Positions 12,401 to 23,400 of a DNA stretch of 64,000 nucleotides are shown in pieces (position 1 is the first letter of the stretch; every line of letters starts with the position of its first letter). The notes beneath the pieces were generated by a model. That model did not search any database and was not told the DNA's origin. It saw only the letters and a program-made list of their open reading frames with translations. Position numbers and translations under genes: made by a program. The DNA lies in the NCBI RefSeq assembly GCF_022458985.1, contig NC_061779.1, forward strand, positions 13,065,001 to 13,129,000, read 5' to 3'. This stretch comes from Mugil cephalus. Lineage: Eukaryota > Chordata > Actinopteri > Mugiliformes > Mugilidae.

Positions 12401-13214
12401 GCTGGGGCCCCTGGCAAGATTTTTACATTGTCTGCATGAAAAAAAAACAAAACAAAAAAACAATTATTGACTAAGATACATGCTAAAGAACAAAGTCATC
12501 ACTCTTTAACTGTGTTTTGCGGGGCCACATGTGAAAGCCATGCTCAGGCAGTTAAAGGAAAACACACGTATCAGACAAAGATGGCGACTGGATAAGTGGC
12601 TTGTTCCACTCTTCCTCAGTTTTGAGGAGTAGAGTGACCCCCCTGCAACACAAGGCCTTGCTACAGCAATCCAGTTTCATTCATAAAACTCAAGCAGACA
12701 ACATGCACACGTCGGTCCAGCATCATATCAGAACAGGCTCTGTGTGTATTGCCCAAATCTTACACCGAATCTAATATTTTCTCTCTTTTTTTTTTTTCCC
12801 AGGCTGACTTTTCCCAGAACCCCCAAATACCCCAAGTCTTCACACCCCACCATCTTGCCTACTGAGTCTGATCTCTCTGCTGCCGTTGACAACGAGATCT
12901 CCCAGGAGGACAGACACGTCAACTGGAGGGCCCTGCTGCACAAAGAGCCCCCGCCAAAGTTGTCTGACCCGTGGCTTGACCAAAGCCGCAATGTGCTGCC
13001 GGAGGCGCCTGTCTGGCAGCGAGGGTCGCGGGGTCGTCGCCACGCCAACGCCAGCGGGAGGGGCCACGGTCACGGCCACCTGATGAGGGTGGGCTGTGTC
13101 CTAGGCACCTGTCAGGTTCAGAACCTCAGCCACCGTCTCTACCAGCTGATCGGACAGAGCGGGAGGGAAGACTCCTCCCCGATTAACCCCCGCAGTCCTC
13201 ACAGCTTCGGCTAA
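7670..13214 (+). CDS. adm2: Adrenomedullin 2 / intermedin prohormone
   Basis: Coding exons 7670-7770 and 12803-13214 give a 170 aa precursor; the junction splits an Arg codon (AG|G). Residues 1-22 are a signal peptide with a Leu-rich core. The hormone sits at the C-terminus: a furin-type RGRR at 110-113, then the six-residue disulfide ring Cys132-VLGT-Cys137, followed by QVQNLSHRLYQLIG and SPHSF with Gly170 as amide donor and TAA directly after it. CVLGTCQVQNLSHRL is diagnostic of ADM2 rather than ADM or CGRP. The secreted peptide acts on CALCRL/RAMP receptors (family knowledge) in vascular and fluid regulation. The terminal residue is Phe where mammals have Tyr, and the segment before the ring is His/Gly-rich (GHGHGHL). 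The 5 kb intron carries a CA repeat and a decayed Tc1-like element. In humans ADM2 is also followed by MIOX and LMF2. Fish have adm2a and adm2b; the copy is not resolved. Confidence 0.93.
9243..9462. repeat. GT tract followed by CA tract in the adm2 intron
   Basis: A GT-rich tract (9243-9280) and a longer CA tract (9393-9462) flank about 110 bases of unique sequence, so the two arms are complementary to each other. The CA tract is interrupted by TCAC and CGCA units, as expected for an aged microsatellite. Confidence 0.8.
9853..10362 (-). mobile_element. Decayed Tc1-like element (copy 2)
   Basis: Terminal sequences CGATCAGGCATAACATTGTG (9857-9876) and, reversed from the right end, CGATCAGCCACAACATTAAA form imperfect inverted repeats. 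The minus strand retains a trace of transposase: codons reading VLTWPPNSLDPKLIKYLWDA, where the intact family has a DLNPIE-x-LWD motif, so the catalytic Glu has become Lys. Multiple stops and shifts make it dead. It is the same family as 2997-3423, here about 80 bases longer. Confidence 0.6.
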
Positions 13215-16200
13215 GGCCGCGCAGCAAAGACGCCTTCGTCGTCGTCGACCACCCCCGGAGGTCCGATGTTTCCTCTGTGGTGCAGTTAGGGTCAAAAAAA
13301 TAAGCCTGTGATGTCACAACTTGGTATTCTAACTATAGTTTTGACTATAAATCTCATCGTTATAAGTGACATTGTACTCACCATGTGAACTGCTGAAATC
13401 TGAGAAAGTATAGAGAAGTCAGATCATCAGGTTTTAAACGAACCCCCAGGTTGGACAAACAAGGTCAAATCAATGAGACTTGCAGATGTTTCCAAAGCAG
13501 GCCGAACTTGTGCTGTCTGGGAGCACGATGTACCGCTCATCTTGTAGAAAAAAACGCCGCATTTTGACCTTTGAACCTGTTCCATACTTCTACTTTGCTA
13601 ACCTTGGCTAACCCGGGCCCTTCTCCAACCTTTAGGCAAGGTCCCAATACGGTTTGCTTATTGAGTAAAGCCTTTGAGCTTCCTCTGAAATTCACAGACA
13701 GTAAAATTTGCCACACTCTTCTTCTACATTTGTTGAACCCGTTTGACTTGTTGCTCACAATTCCCATTCAGATCCAAGAGCCCATCTGGTTCTCACTGGG
13801 AATCATTATTTCAGGTTCTTTTTAGTCAAAACTATATGTGCGAACCTTGAACGTGAGCCTTGAATTTTGAAAGTTTAGTTTGCAAAATGTTACAATATCC
13901 AGCAGGTTTTGGTAAATGGTTGCCACTCGCAGAAGGAAACGCCTGTAGGCATCAACTCAATTTGTTCCCAATTTCTGTCTCTTGGAAAGTCAGACCTGCC
14001 CCAGCACTGATACAAGTCAGAATGTCTGGGAAATACCATAATGAAGAGGACGTTGTTTAATCGTCATAAAAAAAAAGACATCTGTGCCCGATACCATGTC
14101 TTCAGTAAATGTCACGGCAAGCTTAGGTAGCACATTATTGCTAATTGGTTCAAGTGTGCTCCGGTTTTGTTTTACTAGCTAGAAACACTGTGTTTGTGTT
14201 CCCAGGTCTCAGCAATTATTCTGATGAGTACAGTGTTATAGTAACTTAGTAATACAGCGGTCAGTGATGTTGAATTAACATGTAATAAACCATGATTGCC
14301 TCTAGTTTCACAGAGGTGCGGACCACATTGTTATCGACCATTGCTGCTAGTTTTGTCCTTTGTGTCATGGCATCCATACAGTAACCACAATTTAGACACT
14401 GTGTCCGTAAGTCAGGAAAAACTGTGAACGGGAGAGGCTCGTCTCAAACTGGCCTACCTGGCTAACGTCTACTATCGTCATCAATGGTGATCCTGCTGAT
14501 CTTAATTTACCTGAGCTCAGCGCTAATCCACGCTGTCCCTCAAAAGCACATTCTGCAAACAAGTAGCTTTGCTTCAGTGCGAACAGAAACCAAGAATAAC
14601 CTCCAGTTAACCCTTCACCCAAAAGCCAGCAGTTAACACAATCAGCCAAAATAACCACTAACCCTAATCCGTGGTCTGTCTGTGGACTTCTTAGCACACA
14701 CTGGAGCTCGTCTTCAGTTCTCGTAAACCAGAAGGAGGGCAGCCCCACTGTAGACTTCTGTTTACCTGTAAACTGTACAGTGTTCTTCTTCTTTTTTCGT
14801 GTATTTTTTTTTTTTTTTTTAGCCTTAATGGCTTGAATCACTTGTAAGGCCTTATATTATATTGCCTTTCATATGTCCATATTAAAGCATCACACTGAAC
14901 GTAGGCTACGAACGCTCTATATAAAGACCTCTGCTTTTCCTGCCTGTTTCAGTTCAGCATAACTCCTGTTTCAGTAGTTCTCAGATGTTAATAGCAATGC
15001 ATGAAAGCACTTTATTTGTTCTTTACATTCAGTATGACTTGAATTTTTAAACAAAGTGTGTTATTTAACTTTACTGGGTCACTTTTGCTGTAAATATCCT
15101 ACACTAAACCTTCATGTTAATGTTTGAGCTGCTACAAGGTACAAGTGTCCTTCTGTAAAACATCTTTGCTGTTTTCTTCAAATGATTTGGTTTTAAAGTA
15201 ACAGCGCCGTGTAATAAAACTCTTACTTTTACTGTATCTGACAGCAGTCTGAGGTGTGTTGCCCTTTTTGTGCATACGCAGTTAGAACATGTTATTGATC
15301 ATTATTACACCAAAACATGTACACAGAAAACATATAGTGGTCATATAAAAATGCGAGCTAGAGGAAAAACACAAGGAAATATTTCAGCCTTGTAATGGCC
15401 AACACACAACTGATAATATCAAGATGTACACACAACCAATCACTGAGCAAAACTACTTTTAGATTATAGATGTTTCAGATAAAAGGAAGACAGACAAAAA
15501 AGACTGATTAAAGCGACAGATGTCCTGTCATGTGCATGAATTATTTTTTGAACAGTGTTTAACGGCAACATTTGTCCGACTGATATAATAACTTTGCGTA
15601 GATACATATCCTTGACTGCACTATCAAAAAGCAAAAACAAGACGGAATCGTTTCTGGAAAATGTTTCTCCACTTATTGGTGATTTGGACAAAGATAGACA
15701 GACTTGCTCAGATGTGACTCTAGCACATTCACCATATTGGAAATGGCTCGGCTTAGCTTCCAGCTAATTAAACGGTGGGTGGAGGGCGAGTTTATCTGGG
15801 GCAGACAGCTGGCCACCTGTGACTGACTGTCCAGTCTCTCTGCAAATTGATATAATTTGAGTTACAAGACATAAAATGATTAGCCGTGCCGCTGTCATGA
15901 ATGAGGAAATTCGATATAGAGGCCCGAAACCAGGCTGTAAACATGCTGTAAAGTTGGACATTTTTAAAATGTAGGTCTATGGAGACTTTTGGAGCCTCGA
16001 GTGGTCATTTAAGGAACTGCAGCTTGTGAAGGTTCCTCCCATACTGCTGCACTGTATATAGCTAAGATGAGGACAACTTGGCCTAGAGGAGTCTACCATA
16101 CCCGTGCTACACCACATGTTGCTATACTTGTCAAGTACAGTAGTACATAATATCATAATAATAATAATAATAATAATAATAAGAGCCACCGCCCCCGAAA

Positions 16201-17066
16201 AAAACTTCAAAGACATAAAGATATTGTTTTTAATATGCTAAATTAAGTGCCTTTTTCAGCTGAAGCTGTAACATTTTTTGGTGGCCTCTAATTTGACCAA
16301 TCAGGTTTCAGACTTGGTCCAAGTCTCTACCACCCCCCAGACACATCCCTGCCTGCCTTTAAAAAAAACAAACAAATAAATAAAATCAATAAACTAGTGG
16401 AAACTTCGTATGTTTTCTCACCATTTATCAGGCTTGTGTGTGAGTGAACACAAAAAATATATGTATAATTCAAACGCATTTTGCATCAAATGAATGTAGA
16501 CAGTGCTGCTTACACATTTTTTATGTAATCTACTCTCAGATCCAATCCAAAGCTGGTTGACCTTCTGGGACTGTTGCCAAACAAGACTTCTGGTGACCAG
16601 AAGTGACCAGGTCATTGACTGACACTTGTTTGAACAAATTTATGTAATGTGTGTGTGTGCGTGTGGGTCTGTATGGCCAAGACATTTCATACTTAGAACA
16701 GTCAGGGAATGTTCAACCTTAAAATTATAAACACAAATGAAGCACTGGTTTGGCTTTATTTGTGTGTGGTTTTATTTAAAAAAAAAAGAAAAAAGAAAGA
16801 AATCAACAGCATTCGTCAGACGGCATCGTTTCAAAAGCATAGGGCAAGTTTTAAAAATAAACCAGCAAATCAGTGTAAATGTCCGTCTCCATTACTCATT
16901 ATTAAATTAACTAACAAAGAACCACTGAATCATTCTACATAAGCCCAAACAGGTAATGTGCTGACGTACAAATACGCACAAGGCCAACGTTCAAAGCGGT
17001 GTACCCCATTAGACGAGGTTTGGTTAAAGTGTGACTGGACCTACTCTTTCAGCTGGGACCGCACAG
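13215..17066. other. adm2 3' UTR and intergenic region up to miox
   Basis: No coding exon is supportable. Candidate adm2 polyadenylation signals are AATAAA at 14284-14289 and at 15213-15218; the 3' UTR is therefore 1.1 or 2.0 kb long. An ATA microsatellite lies at 16155-16182. The rest is AT-rich with homopolymer tracts (for example near 14805-14820). Confidence 0.5.
16155..16182. repeat. (ATA)n microsatellite
   Basis: About nine uninterrupted ATA/TAA units between adm2 and miox. Confidence 0.9.
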
Positions 17067-17074
17067 TATATATA
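17067..17074 (+). promoter_or_regulatory. TATA box of miox
   Basis: TATATATA lies 76 bases before the miox start codon; a start site near 17100 would leave a leader of about 50 bases with no intron. The spacing and the absence of another upstream ATG in the leader support it. Confidence 0.55.
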
Positions 17075-17149
17075 CGAGCAGGGACAAGGTCAGTGAGCTC
17101 CGGAGGATCAGCACATCACGACCAGCTGTTAAGACTTCATCTGTCAGCC

Positions 17150-19726
17150 ATGAGGCTCATCAACATTGTAAATAGCATTTTTGCTTATTTATTTCTTTTA
17201 AAGGCACAGATGTGTCATGAGTCTTGGTAGAAATTATTCTTATATTTATTTATTTTTTTTTAAATGCAGGGTCCAGATCCATCTCTGGCATATCGTCCAA
17301 ATCTGGACAAGAGTAAAAGCAAGGACAAGGAAGACTACAGAAACTTTGAGGTAATTTAAATTCCACTTATTTAATGGTTCCACGTATTTGATGGGTGAAT
17401 TTAGATGTGAGAAACAGGCGTATATGACAGTAATGGGGTCGTTATGGTAGAAGAGTAGAAATTAAATTTCAAATAATGCTAAAGTTTGTGAGTCTAGACA
17501 ACTTTTTTTTGACATCATTGTTTCTGACTGAAATAATGATGTAAAAAAAAAGCGCATCTCACGGGTGATCTAGGATTATTTAGCCCAACGCTCATAATGA
17601 AAGCCAGGGATGCAGAGTGTGAGTTAAATGACCTGAACTGTTGCCAGTGAAGGGGAACTCTGCTCTCCGACCTGCACCGATTAGCCCTTTGATCCGCTCA
17701 ACCGGAATCTCAGTTTTAGCAAGTTTGGCCACAAAAGTTTTAAGGTTGTGTACATTGCAAACATACAAGACAAGATGTCCCATGCTGTTACTCCTGTAAC
17801 TGGTACTTTTGTATTTTTGTTTTTCAGAGTGGAAGTCTGTTCCAGCGCGTCTTCAGCACATACAGCCTGATGCACAAAGAACAAACGGTGGAGTTTGTGA
17901 AGAAAAAAGTGAGCAGCGAACGAAATTCTCAAAATTTTCTCCAAATAAGCACATACCTGCTCATCCCATGCATATTTTGACTTCTTTTCTCTGTCCGTGT
18001 CAGATATCAGCGATTTTTCTGAATCTTTCACTAATTCATGCTTGTGTTTGTGCATTCTTGTTTTTGAACCTTGTCTCGTCCTGTCACACTGATCAAATAG
18101 ATGTCATCGAGTCTCCTGATAAGAAAGCCAAAGAGTCAATGAATGTTGTGTCTGGACTCAACACTGTTTTCCTGTTTTCCAGAGACTCTTTCATGTCTTT
18201 TAAGCGTGACCCAGAGGAGACCTTGCTGGGGTCTCTGTAAAGTTTAAGATAAAAAAACTCAGTGCTGTTGTGACTGTGTTGTTACCTGCGCGCAGCACGC
18301 TGAATGGACCGGATGCAGCCACGCTCAGATGGGGATGATGGACGCCATCATGTCCCTGGATCAGCTGGTGGACGAGTCCGACCCCGACGTGGATTTCCCC
18401 AACTCCTTCCACGCCTTCCAGACCGCCGAAGGCATCCGCCAGGCTCACCCGGACAAAGGTGGGGTACAGGGAGACACAGAGAGACATAAAGAGACACACA
18501 TGCTTTGTGTAAAGACTGGAATGTGTCTTGTATCCATTGTCTCTGTCCAGACTGGTTCCAGCTGGTGGGTCTGATCCATGATGTTGGGAAGATCATGGCT
18601 TTGTGGGACGAACCCCAGGTGGCTGTACTCTTTTTTTTAATTATTATTATTTCTTTTGGTTTCTTAATGGTCTCAATGATAGATTTATAATTCCCATTGA
18701 TTTATTTTATATATATAACTCACTCTAACTCAGCTCTGTTTGTGTGTGTGTGTGCGTGTGTTCTGCAGTGGGCAGTAGTGGGCGACACTTTCCCCGTGGG
18801 CTGCAAATTTCAAAACTCCTTAGTGTTCAGAGAAAACACCTTCCTGGAAAACCCAGACGACAGAAACACAGAATACAAGTGGGTTACCGTCACAGTTTTT
18901 TGTTGCAAATGTAAAAGGATATTTGATATTTCTTTATATTTTTCTGCGAGATTCAGCTAGGCTTCCTCCCCATTAACCGCCAATAAGATTTTATGAATGG
19001 AAAAATTGGCTCGGCCCTTGGTGATTTAGCCTTGTTGTCACACGTAGACATAGTTAATCCGGTTTATTATTTCTCCCATTAGTACTGAATATGGGATCTA
19101 CACACCAAACTGCGGCCTTGACAACGTCCTCATGTCCTGGGGCCACGATGGTAAGAGCAACCACCAGCCACACACAACCTCTGCTGCATAAATCGCGCGT
19201 GCCGCCTCTGAAGAGCCTATGTTTATTATATTGCACTGTTGTTCTCTTCAGAATATCTCTACAGAGTCATGAAGTTCAACGAGTGCTCCATCCCAGAGGA
19301 GGTGAGCCGCCAATAAATGGTTGTTATATTTATTTTTCTGGAGAGGGCAACAGTTGGCACACGCCCCGGAGGGGAAGTTGTTGAACCCGAGGTCGTGACT
19401 AGAGCGTTTTCTAACTCCTCAGGGCCTGTACATGATTCGCTTCCATTCCTTCTACCCGTGGCACTCGCATGGAGACTACATGCACCTGTGCAACGACAAA
19501 GACAAGCGCATGCTGCCCTGGGTCCAAGAGTTCAAGTGAGAGTCTGGCATGTTTAAAAAAAAAACGTCCAGGTCGAGACGTTTGACCCCGACACTCACCC
19601 GTCTGCTCTCTCTACAGCAAATTCGACCTGTACACAAAGACCACCGATCTGCCCGACGTGGACGAGCTGAAGCCGTACTACCAGTCTCTGATCGACAAGT
19701 ACTGCCCGGGAATACTGCGGTGGTGA
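17150..19726 (+). CDS. miox: Inositol oxygenase (myo-inositol oxygenase)
   Basis: Ten coding exons: 17150-17167, 17270-17350, 17828-17908, 18296-18458, 18551-18618, 18769-18878, 19083-19150, 19252-19301, 19423-19535 and 19618-19726; all junctions are GT/AG and in phase. The product is 286 aa, one more than the mouse enzyme. It converts myo-inositol plus O2 to D-glucuronate with a cytosolic di-iron centre. All six iron ligands of the family are present: His99 in FHAFQTAEG, His124-Asp125 in LIHDVGK, His195 in SWGHD, His in RFHSFYPWH and Asp in NKFDLYTK. The start is fixed by M-R-L-I-N-I followed by [10 protein letters not shown] at the usual place and by a TATA box 76 bases upstream. Residues 170-177 read NTEYNTEY across the exon 6/7 junction, a small tandem repeat not usual in the family. 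It lies tail-to-tail with lmf2. Confidence 0.96.
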
Positions 19727-19962
19727 AACAGGCGACAAAGAAATTCAACAGCGACGCTCGTGTTGACACAAATCTGACGTAGACTATAATCAGACGTGAT
19801 TATAAATGCTGTGGAACTCATCTTGCTGCTTTATCGTAACACTGTAGCTGCACTTAGTGCCTCCTGTAAACATATTACTCCATATTATTCGGCATATAAC
19901 CCCGAAAAATGTGAATCATGTCTTGTGCTTACCGATGGTTCTAGTCGATTATGACTTTAAAC

Positions 19963-19968
19963 AATAAA
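19963..19968 (+). terminator. polyadenylation signal of miox
   Basis: AATAAA 237 bases after the TGA. It stands about 78 bases from the opposing lmf2 signal. Confidence 0.7.
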
Positions 19969-20045
19969 GCATGTACATAAAACAAATCTATTTAATTTTA
20001 ATTTGTTTAAAGGCATTTTAAAAATAATACTACAGTGCTCTGTGT

Positions 20046-20051
20046 TTTATT
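20046..20051 (-). terminator. polyadenylation signal of lmf2
   Basis: TTTATT on the + strand (AATAAA on the transcript) lies 438 bases after the lmf2 stop. It faces the miox signal, so the two transcripts end within roughly 100 bases of each other. Confidence 0.55.
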
Positions 20052-20488
20052 CATACGAATATGAACAAAGAAAAAAGGACACATTTGTGGAAAATAAAAA
20101 AAAGTAGTGCTCGTTTCAGTACATGCAGCAGGATGCAAGAAAACATACAACAAGTAACCGGCACTGTAACATTAACGGATCCGTTCTTTATCTCTACGTG
20201 GCCAATCCAGAGCCCACATTATATTTTAAAGTCCACATTCTGTTTTTTAGCATGATTTTCTCAGACTGGAGTGATGAGTCCATCAGAACCAACGACAGAG
20301 ACTTTAAAACGTTATTAAAAGTGCTCCGAGAAGATTGAAGGACACAGAGCTCAACTATGTAGTGCAGTAAAGTCAGGGTGGAAAAAAAAGTGGCTGTTCA
20401 GAAAACTCAAATATACACAAACAACTTCTTTGGTCATTAAGGTGATATATTATAAAGGCGGTTGGTGATAAGTCTACCTGCATCCTTT

Positions 20489-23400
20489 TCAAAACTTTCT
20501 CTTTCTGATTCTCTTCTTTTTCTCCCTCCTGTGATCCTCCTCTTCTTCCTCCTCTTCCTCTTCCTCCTCCACTTCCTCCTCCTCTTCCTCTTCCTCTTGA
20601 CTTGCAGCATTTTCATCTTCATCTTCTTCCTCTTCCTCCTCTTCCTCCTCCTCTTCCTTTTTTGCCTGGTGTCCATCTGACTTCCGACCGTGGTCCAAAA
20701 ATCTATCGGACGCGTTTTCCGTGTGTTCGTTCCAAGTTTCTTTATAATTAAGTGGGGTCCTTTCTGCGCGTTTGTTCCTGTTTCGCAATCCCTGGAGCAA
20801 GCATAGGGTGGCGCTGCAGGCGATGAGGGTCCAGATTAGTGTGTGGGAGGGGACACCTCTCACCTGAGAGCGCACCCACCTCACGGCCCGGGCGATGTGA
20901 GTGTTGGACAAACGACGTGGAGGCGCTTTGTCCTGCAGACAAACAAGAGACCAATAACATCTATGGACTGAATCGTAAAAAGTAAAATAAAAATGGACTA
21001 CGAGACATCCTTTTTCCTGTGTTTTGGATTAAATCTTTATGAATAAAGAAAATCACTTTCAAGATGCGTTTACCTTCAGTCCGTACTGGTTGAGCATGCC
21101 CTCCAGGAAGCTGCTGCCCAGGTGCACCATGGGATAGAATTCCTCATCATAGACCCTCCTCCACCAGCGCTGAGGGTAAGAGCTGCCAGGAATAATTAAA
21201 TGACATGTGTTCACTCGCTGTTTCCTGCACATTTAAACAAGCATGCAAGATAAATAAAAGGTGATTTTTCTATGTGCTAAGCTATAGGACTTCAACAGGG
21301 GGTCCGCAACCCCTAGGAGGTCCACGGAGGAGTTAAAATAAAATAGAAACACATTTTTTTTCATATTTGATTATACTCAGTACCAACGCCTCAAAAACTA
21401 ATATTGATCCTCCTCTACAATTTTACAGGATAGACTACGCAAACTTAAAATTGTCAAATTGTACAAACGTGAAACTTCACTCATTTTGCTGGAGATGACT
21501 GGAAAATGTAATTAAAATAAGTCCGTGTACAGTGCAGAGAGTGAGAAGCGGAGAGCACTGACCCGTCAGCGTTGGGTTCAGTAAACCAGTATCTGTAGCG
21601 GTGAGCTCGGAGGAAGGCGGGAGGCTGCTGGTGAAACGGATACTTGGATACATCCGACTGGATCAGCTCAATCACTGCAGGACACAAGGCAAACCATAAG
21701 AGAGGCATTTGTTCTTACTTTTAAAAAAAGAAAAAAGGCCGTTTCGGAAAAGTAATTCTACGCTTAATAATTTAAGGCGGAGAATGCTCTCAGTTGGATT
21801 AAAACTTTCAGTGGATTTCCTGACAACGTCCTTTTTCAAGTTGGGGCAGTCTCGCAAGTCTGCAAACTTTTTTGATAGCAATCAACAGCTTGACACGGAA
21901 GTGGTATTGGAGCTAACACGGTTGATTCACTTTTATCAACGTCAATTAAGCGAACGGCCAAGGCTTTTTGAAAAATTGATTAATAACTCTAGATAAAAAA
22001 AGCAAAGCAAAAAAGCGCTCCGAACATTCTGCTCTGACCCACCGTCTCTTTTGCCTTGCAGCAGTCTGTAAATCAGGCTCGTGAACCACGGAGCCTGCGT
22101 GTTGGTCCCGAGAGCGGCAAACCACATCTGCCAGTCCAGCCTGGGTTGATGAGGCGTCAACACAGGCGGAGGCGCGCTCAGGTTTCCTGGCTTGTACATG
22201 AACTCGATCTCCTACGAGAAAAAAAACAAACAAAAAAATATAGATAAAGTCTATTCACTGCAGTCAATTTAAATCATCATCTATCTATTTAACTTTCTCT
22301 CGCTCACCGTCCACGTGGCCCCGTCATAGCTTCCCTCGATGACGACCTCAGGCCGCCCTCCAACCCCGGTCATCCTCCTGAACAGGCCGTACGAGTTGAC
22401 CAGCTGGTAGCGATTCACCGCCTCGTAGGCCCCGCGCACGGCCGGCCACAGCCTGGCGTGAGAGTCGTACTCTATGTACGTGAACGGCACCTGGAAGACA
22501 AGGAAGCGCCAGAGTTGAGGAAACGCCGCTGATTCCCCGATGCCGTTCACCTGCGCGCGTGACCGCGTTTCAAACCGCACCCACCAGACTGACGGCGAAC
22601 ATTGAGGCGGTGGCTGCAGCAAACACGGACCACTGGAACATTCCCCAAAACCTCTTCAGGAAACCAGAGACACAAGCACACCTGGGAAAAAAAAACACCC
22701 ACACAATAAACTTACTTCTGTCTTATCAACTCCAAAATGAGCGACTTAAAAGGTTACACACACGCATACCTGAACATGGACGTCACCATCTCCCAGGTGA
22801 GAGAGAGGACACCGATCCAGACGGAAGGGATGGTGACGGCTTTCAGGAACTGGTTAAAATGGTGGAATGTGAATGCTGCAAAAAAAAGAAAAAAAAATAA
22901 TTGAGATAATTACAGCTTCAATTTGTGCACGCTTGCACTTGCAAAGACATGCGCTCACCTGTGCGGGATGTGACGCCTTTCTTAGCTGTGTCCAGCTGCA
23001 GGTCGAAGCAGACGATTGTTCCAAAGACGGTGAGAGACCAGACGGCCAGCTCCACCAGGTAACACAGCCACGACCACAGCTTTGATTCTGCACACAAAAG
23101 ATCGCAGGGATCGATTGGTTTTTAGAAAGTTGGTGCACGCACAAGGGAGCAGCATTAAGTAGTATTCCAAAAAAAAAAAGACCTTAATGTAAAATAATAA
23201 TGCACTCAAACTGAATTTATTCCCATTTTACGTTATGTGTCGTACCACTGGTCCCTTCACTGTCCTTGTCGCCCCTGCGGAGCCAGAAATTAACATGCTG
23301 ATCGTCCAGAAGAGACAGACAGAGGGCCACAGTCAGCAGGTTGAAGAAGTTGTAGTTTCCGGACAAGATGATGAGAACTTGAAGCAGCACCTGCCCAAGG

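Noticed and set aside
12728-13295. Open frames antisense to adm2
   Set aside because: They are mirror frames of the GC-rich second exon, with no splice sites or family resemblance.
14392-14841. 149-codon open frame on the minus strand downstream of adm2
   Set aside because: Starts in a poly-A/T tract giving a Lys-rich end, shows no recognisable domain, and lies in likely adm2 3' UTR or spacer.
20437-20680. Highly basic and Leu/Phe-rich frames over the lmf2 tail
   Set aside because: They are out-of-frame readings of the GAR repeat; the Glu frame continues the validated lmf2 exons.
21074-21182. Alternative lmf2 acceptor at CCCTCAG (exon starting CGCTGG)
   Set aside because: It would break frame with the preceding exon, which ends at phase 2; the acceptor 13 bases upstream restores it.
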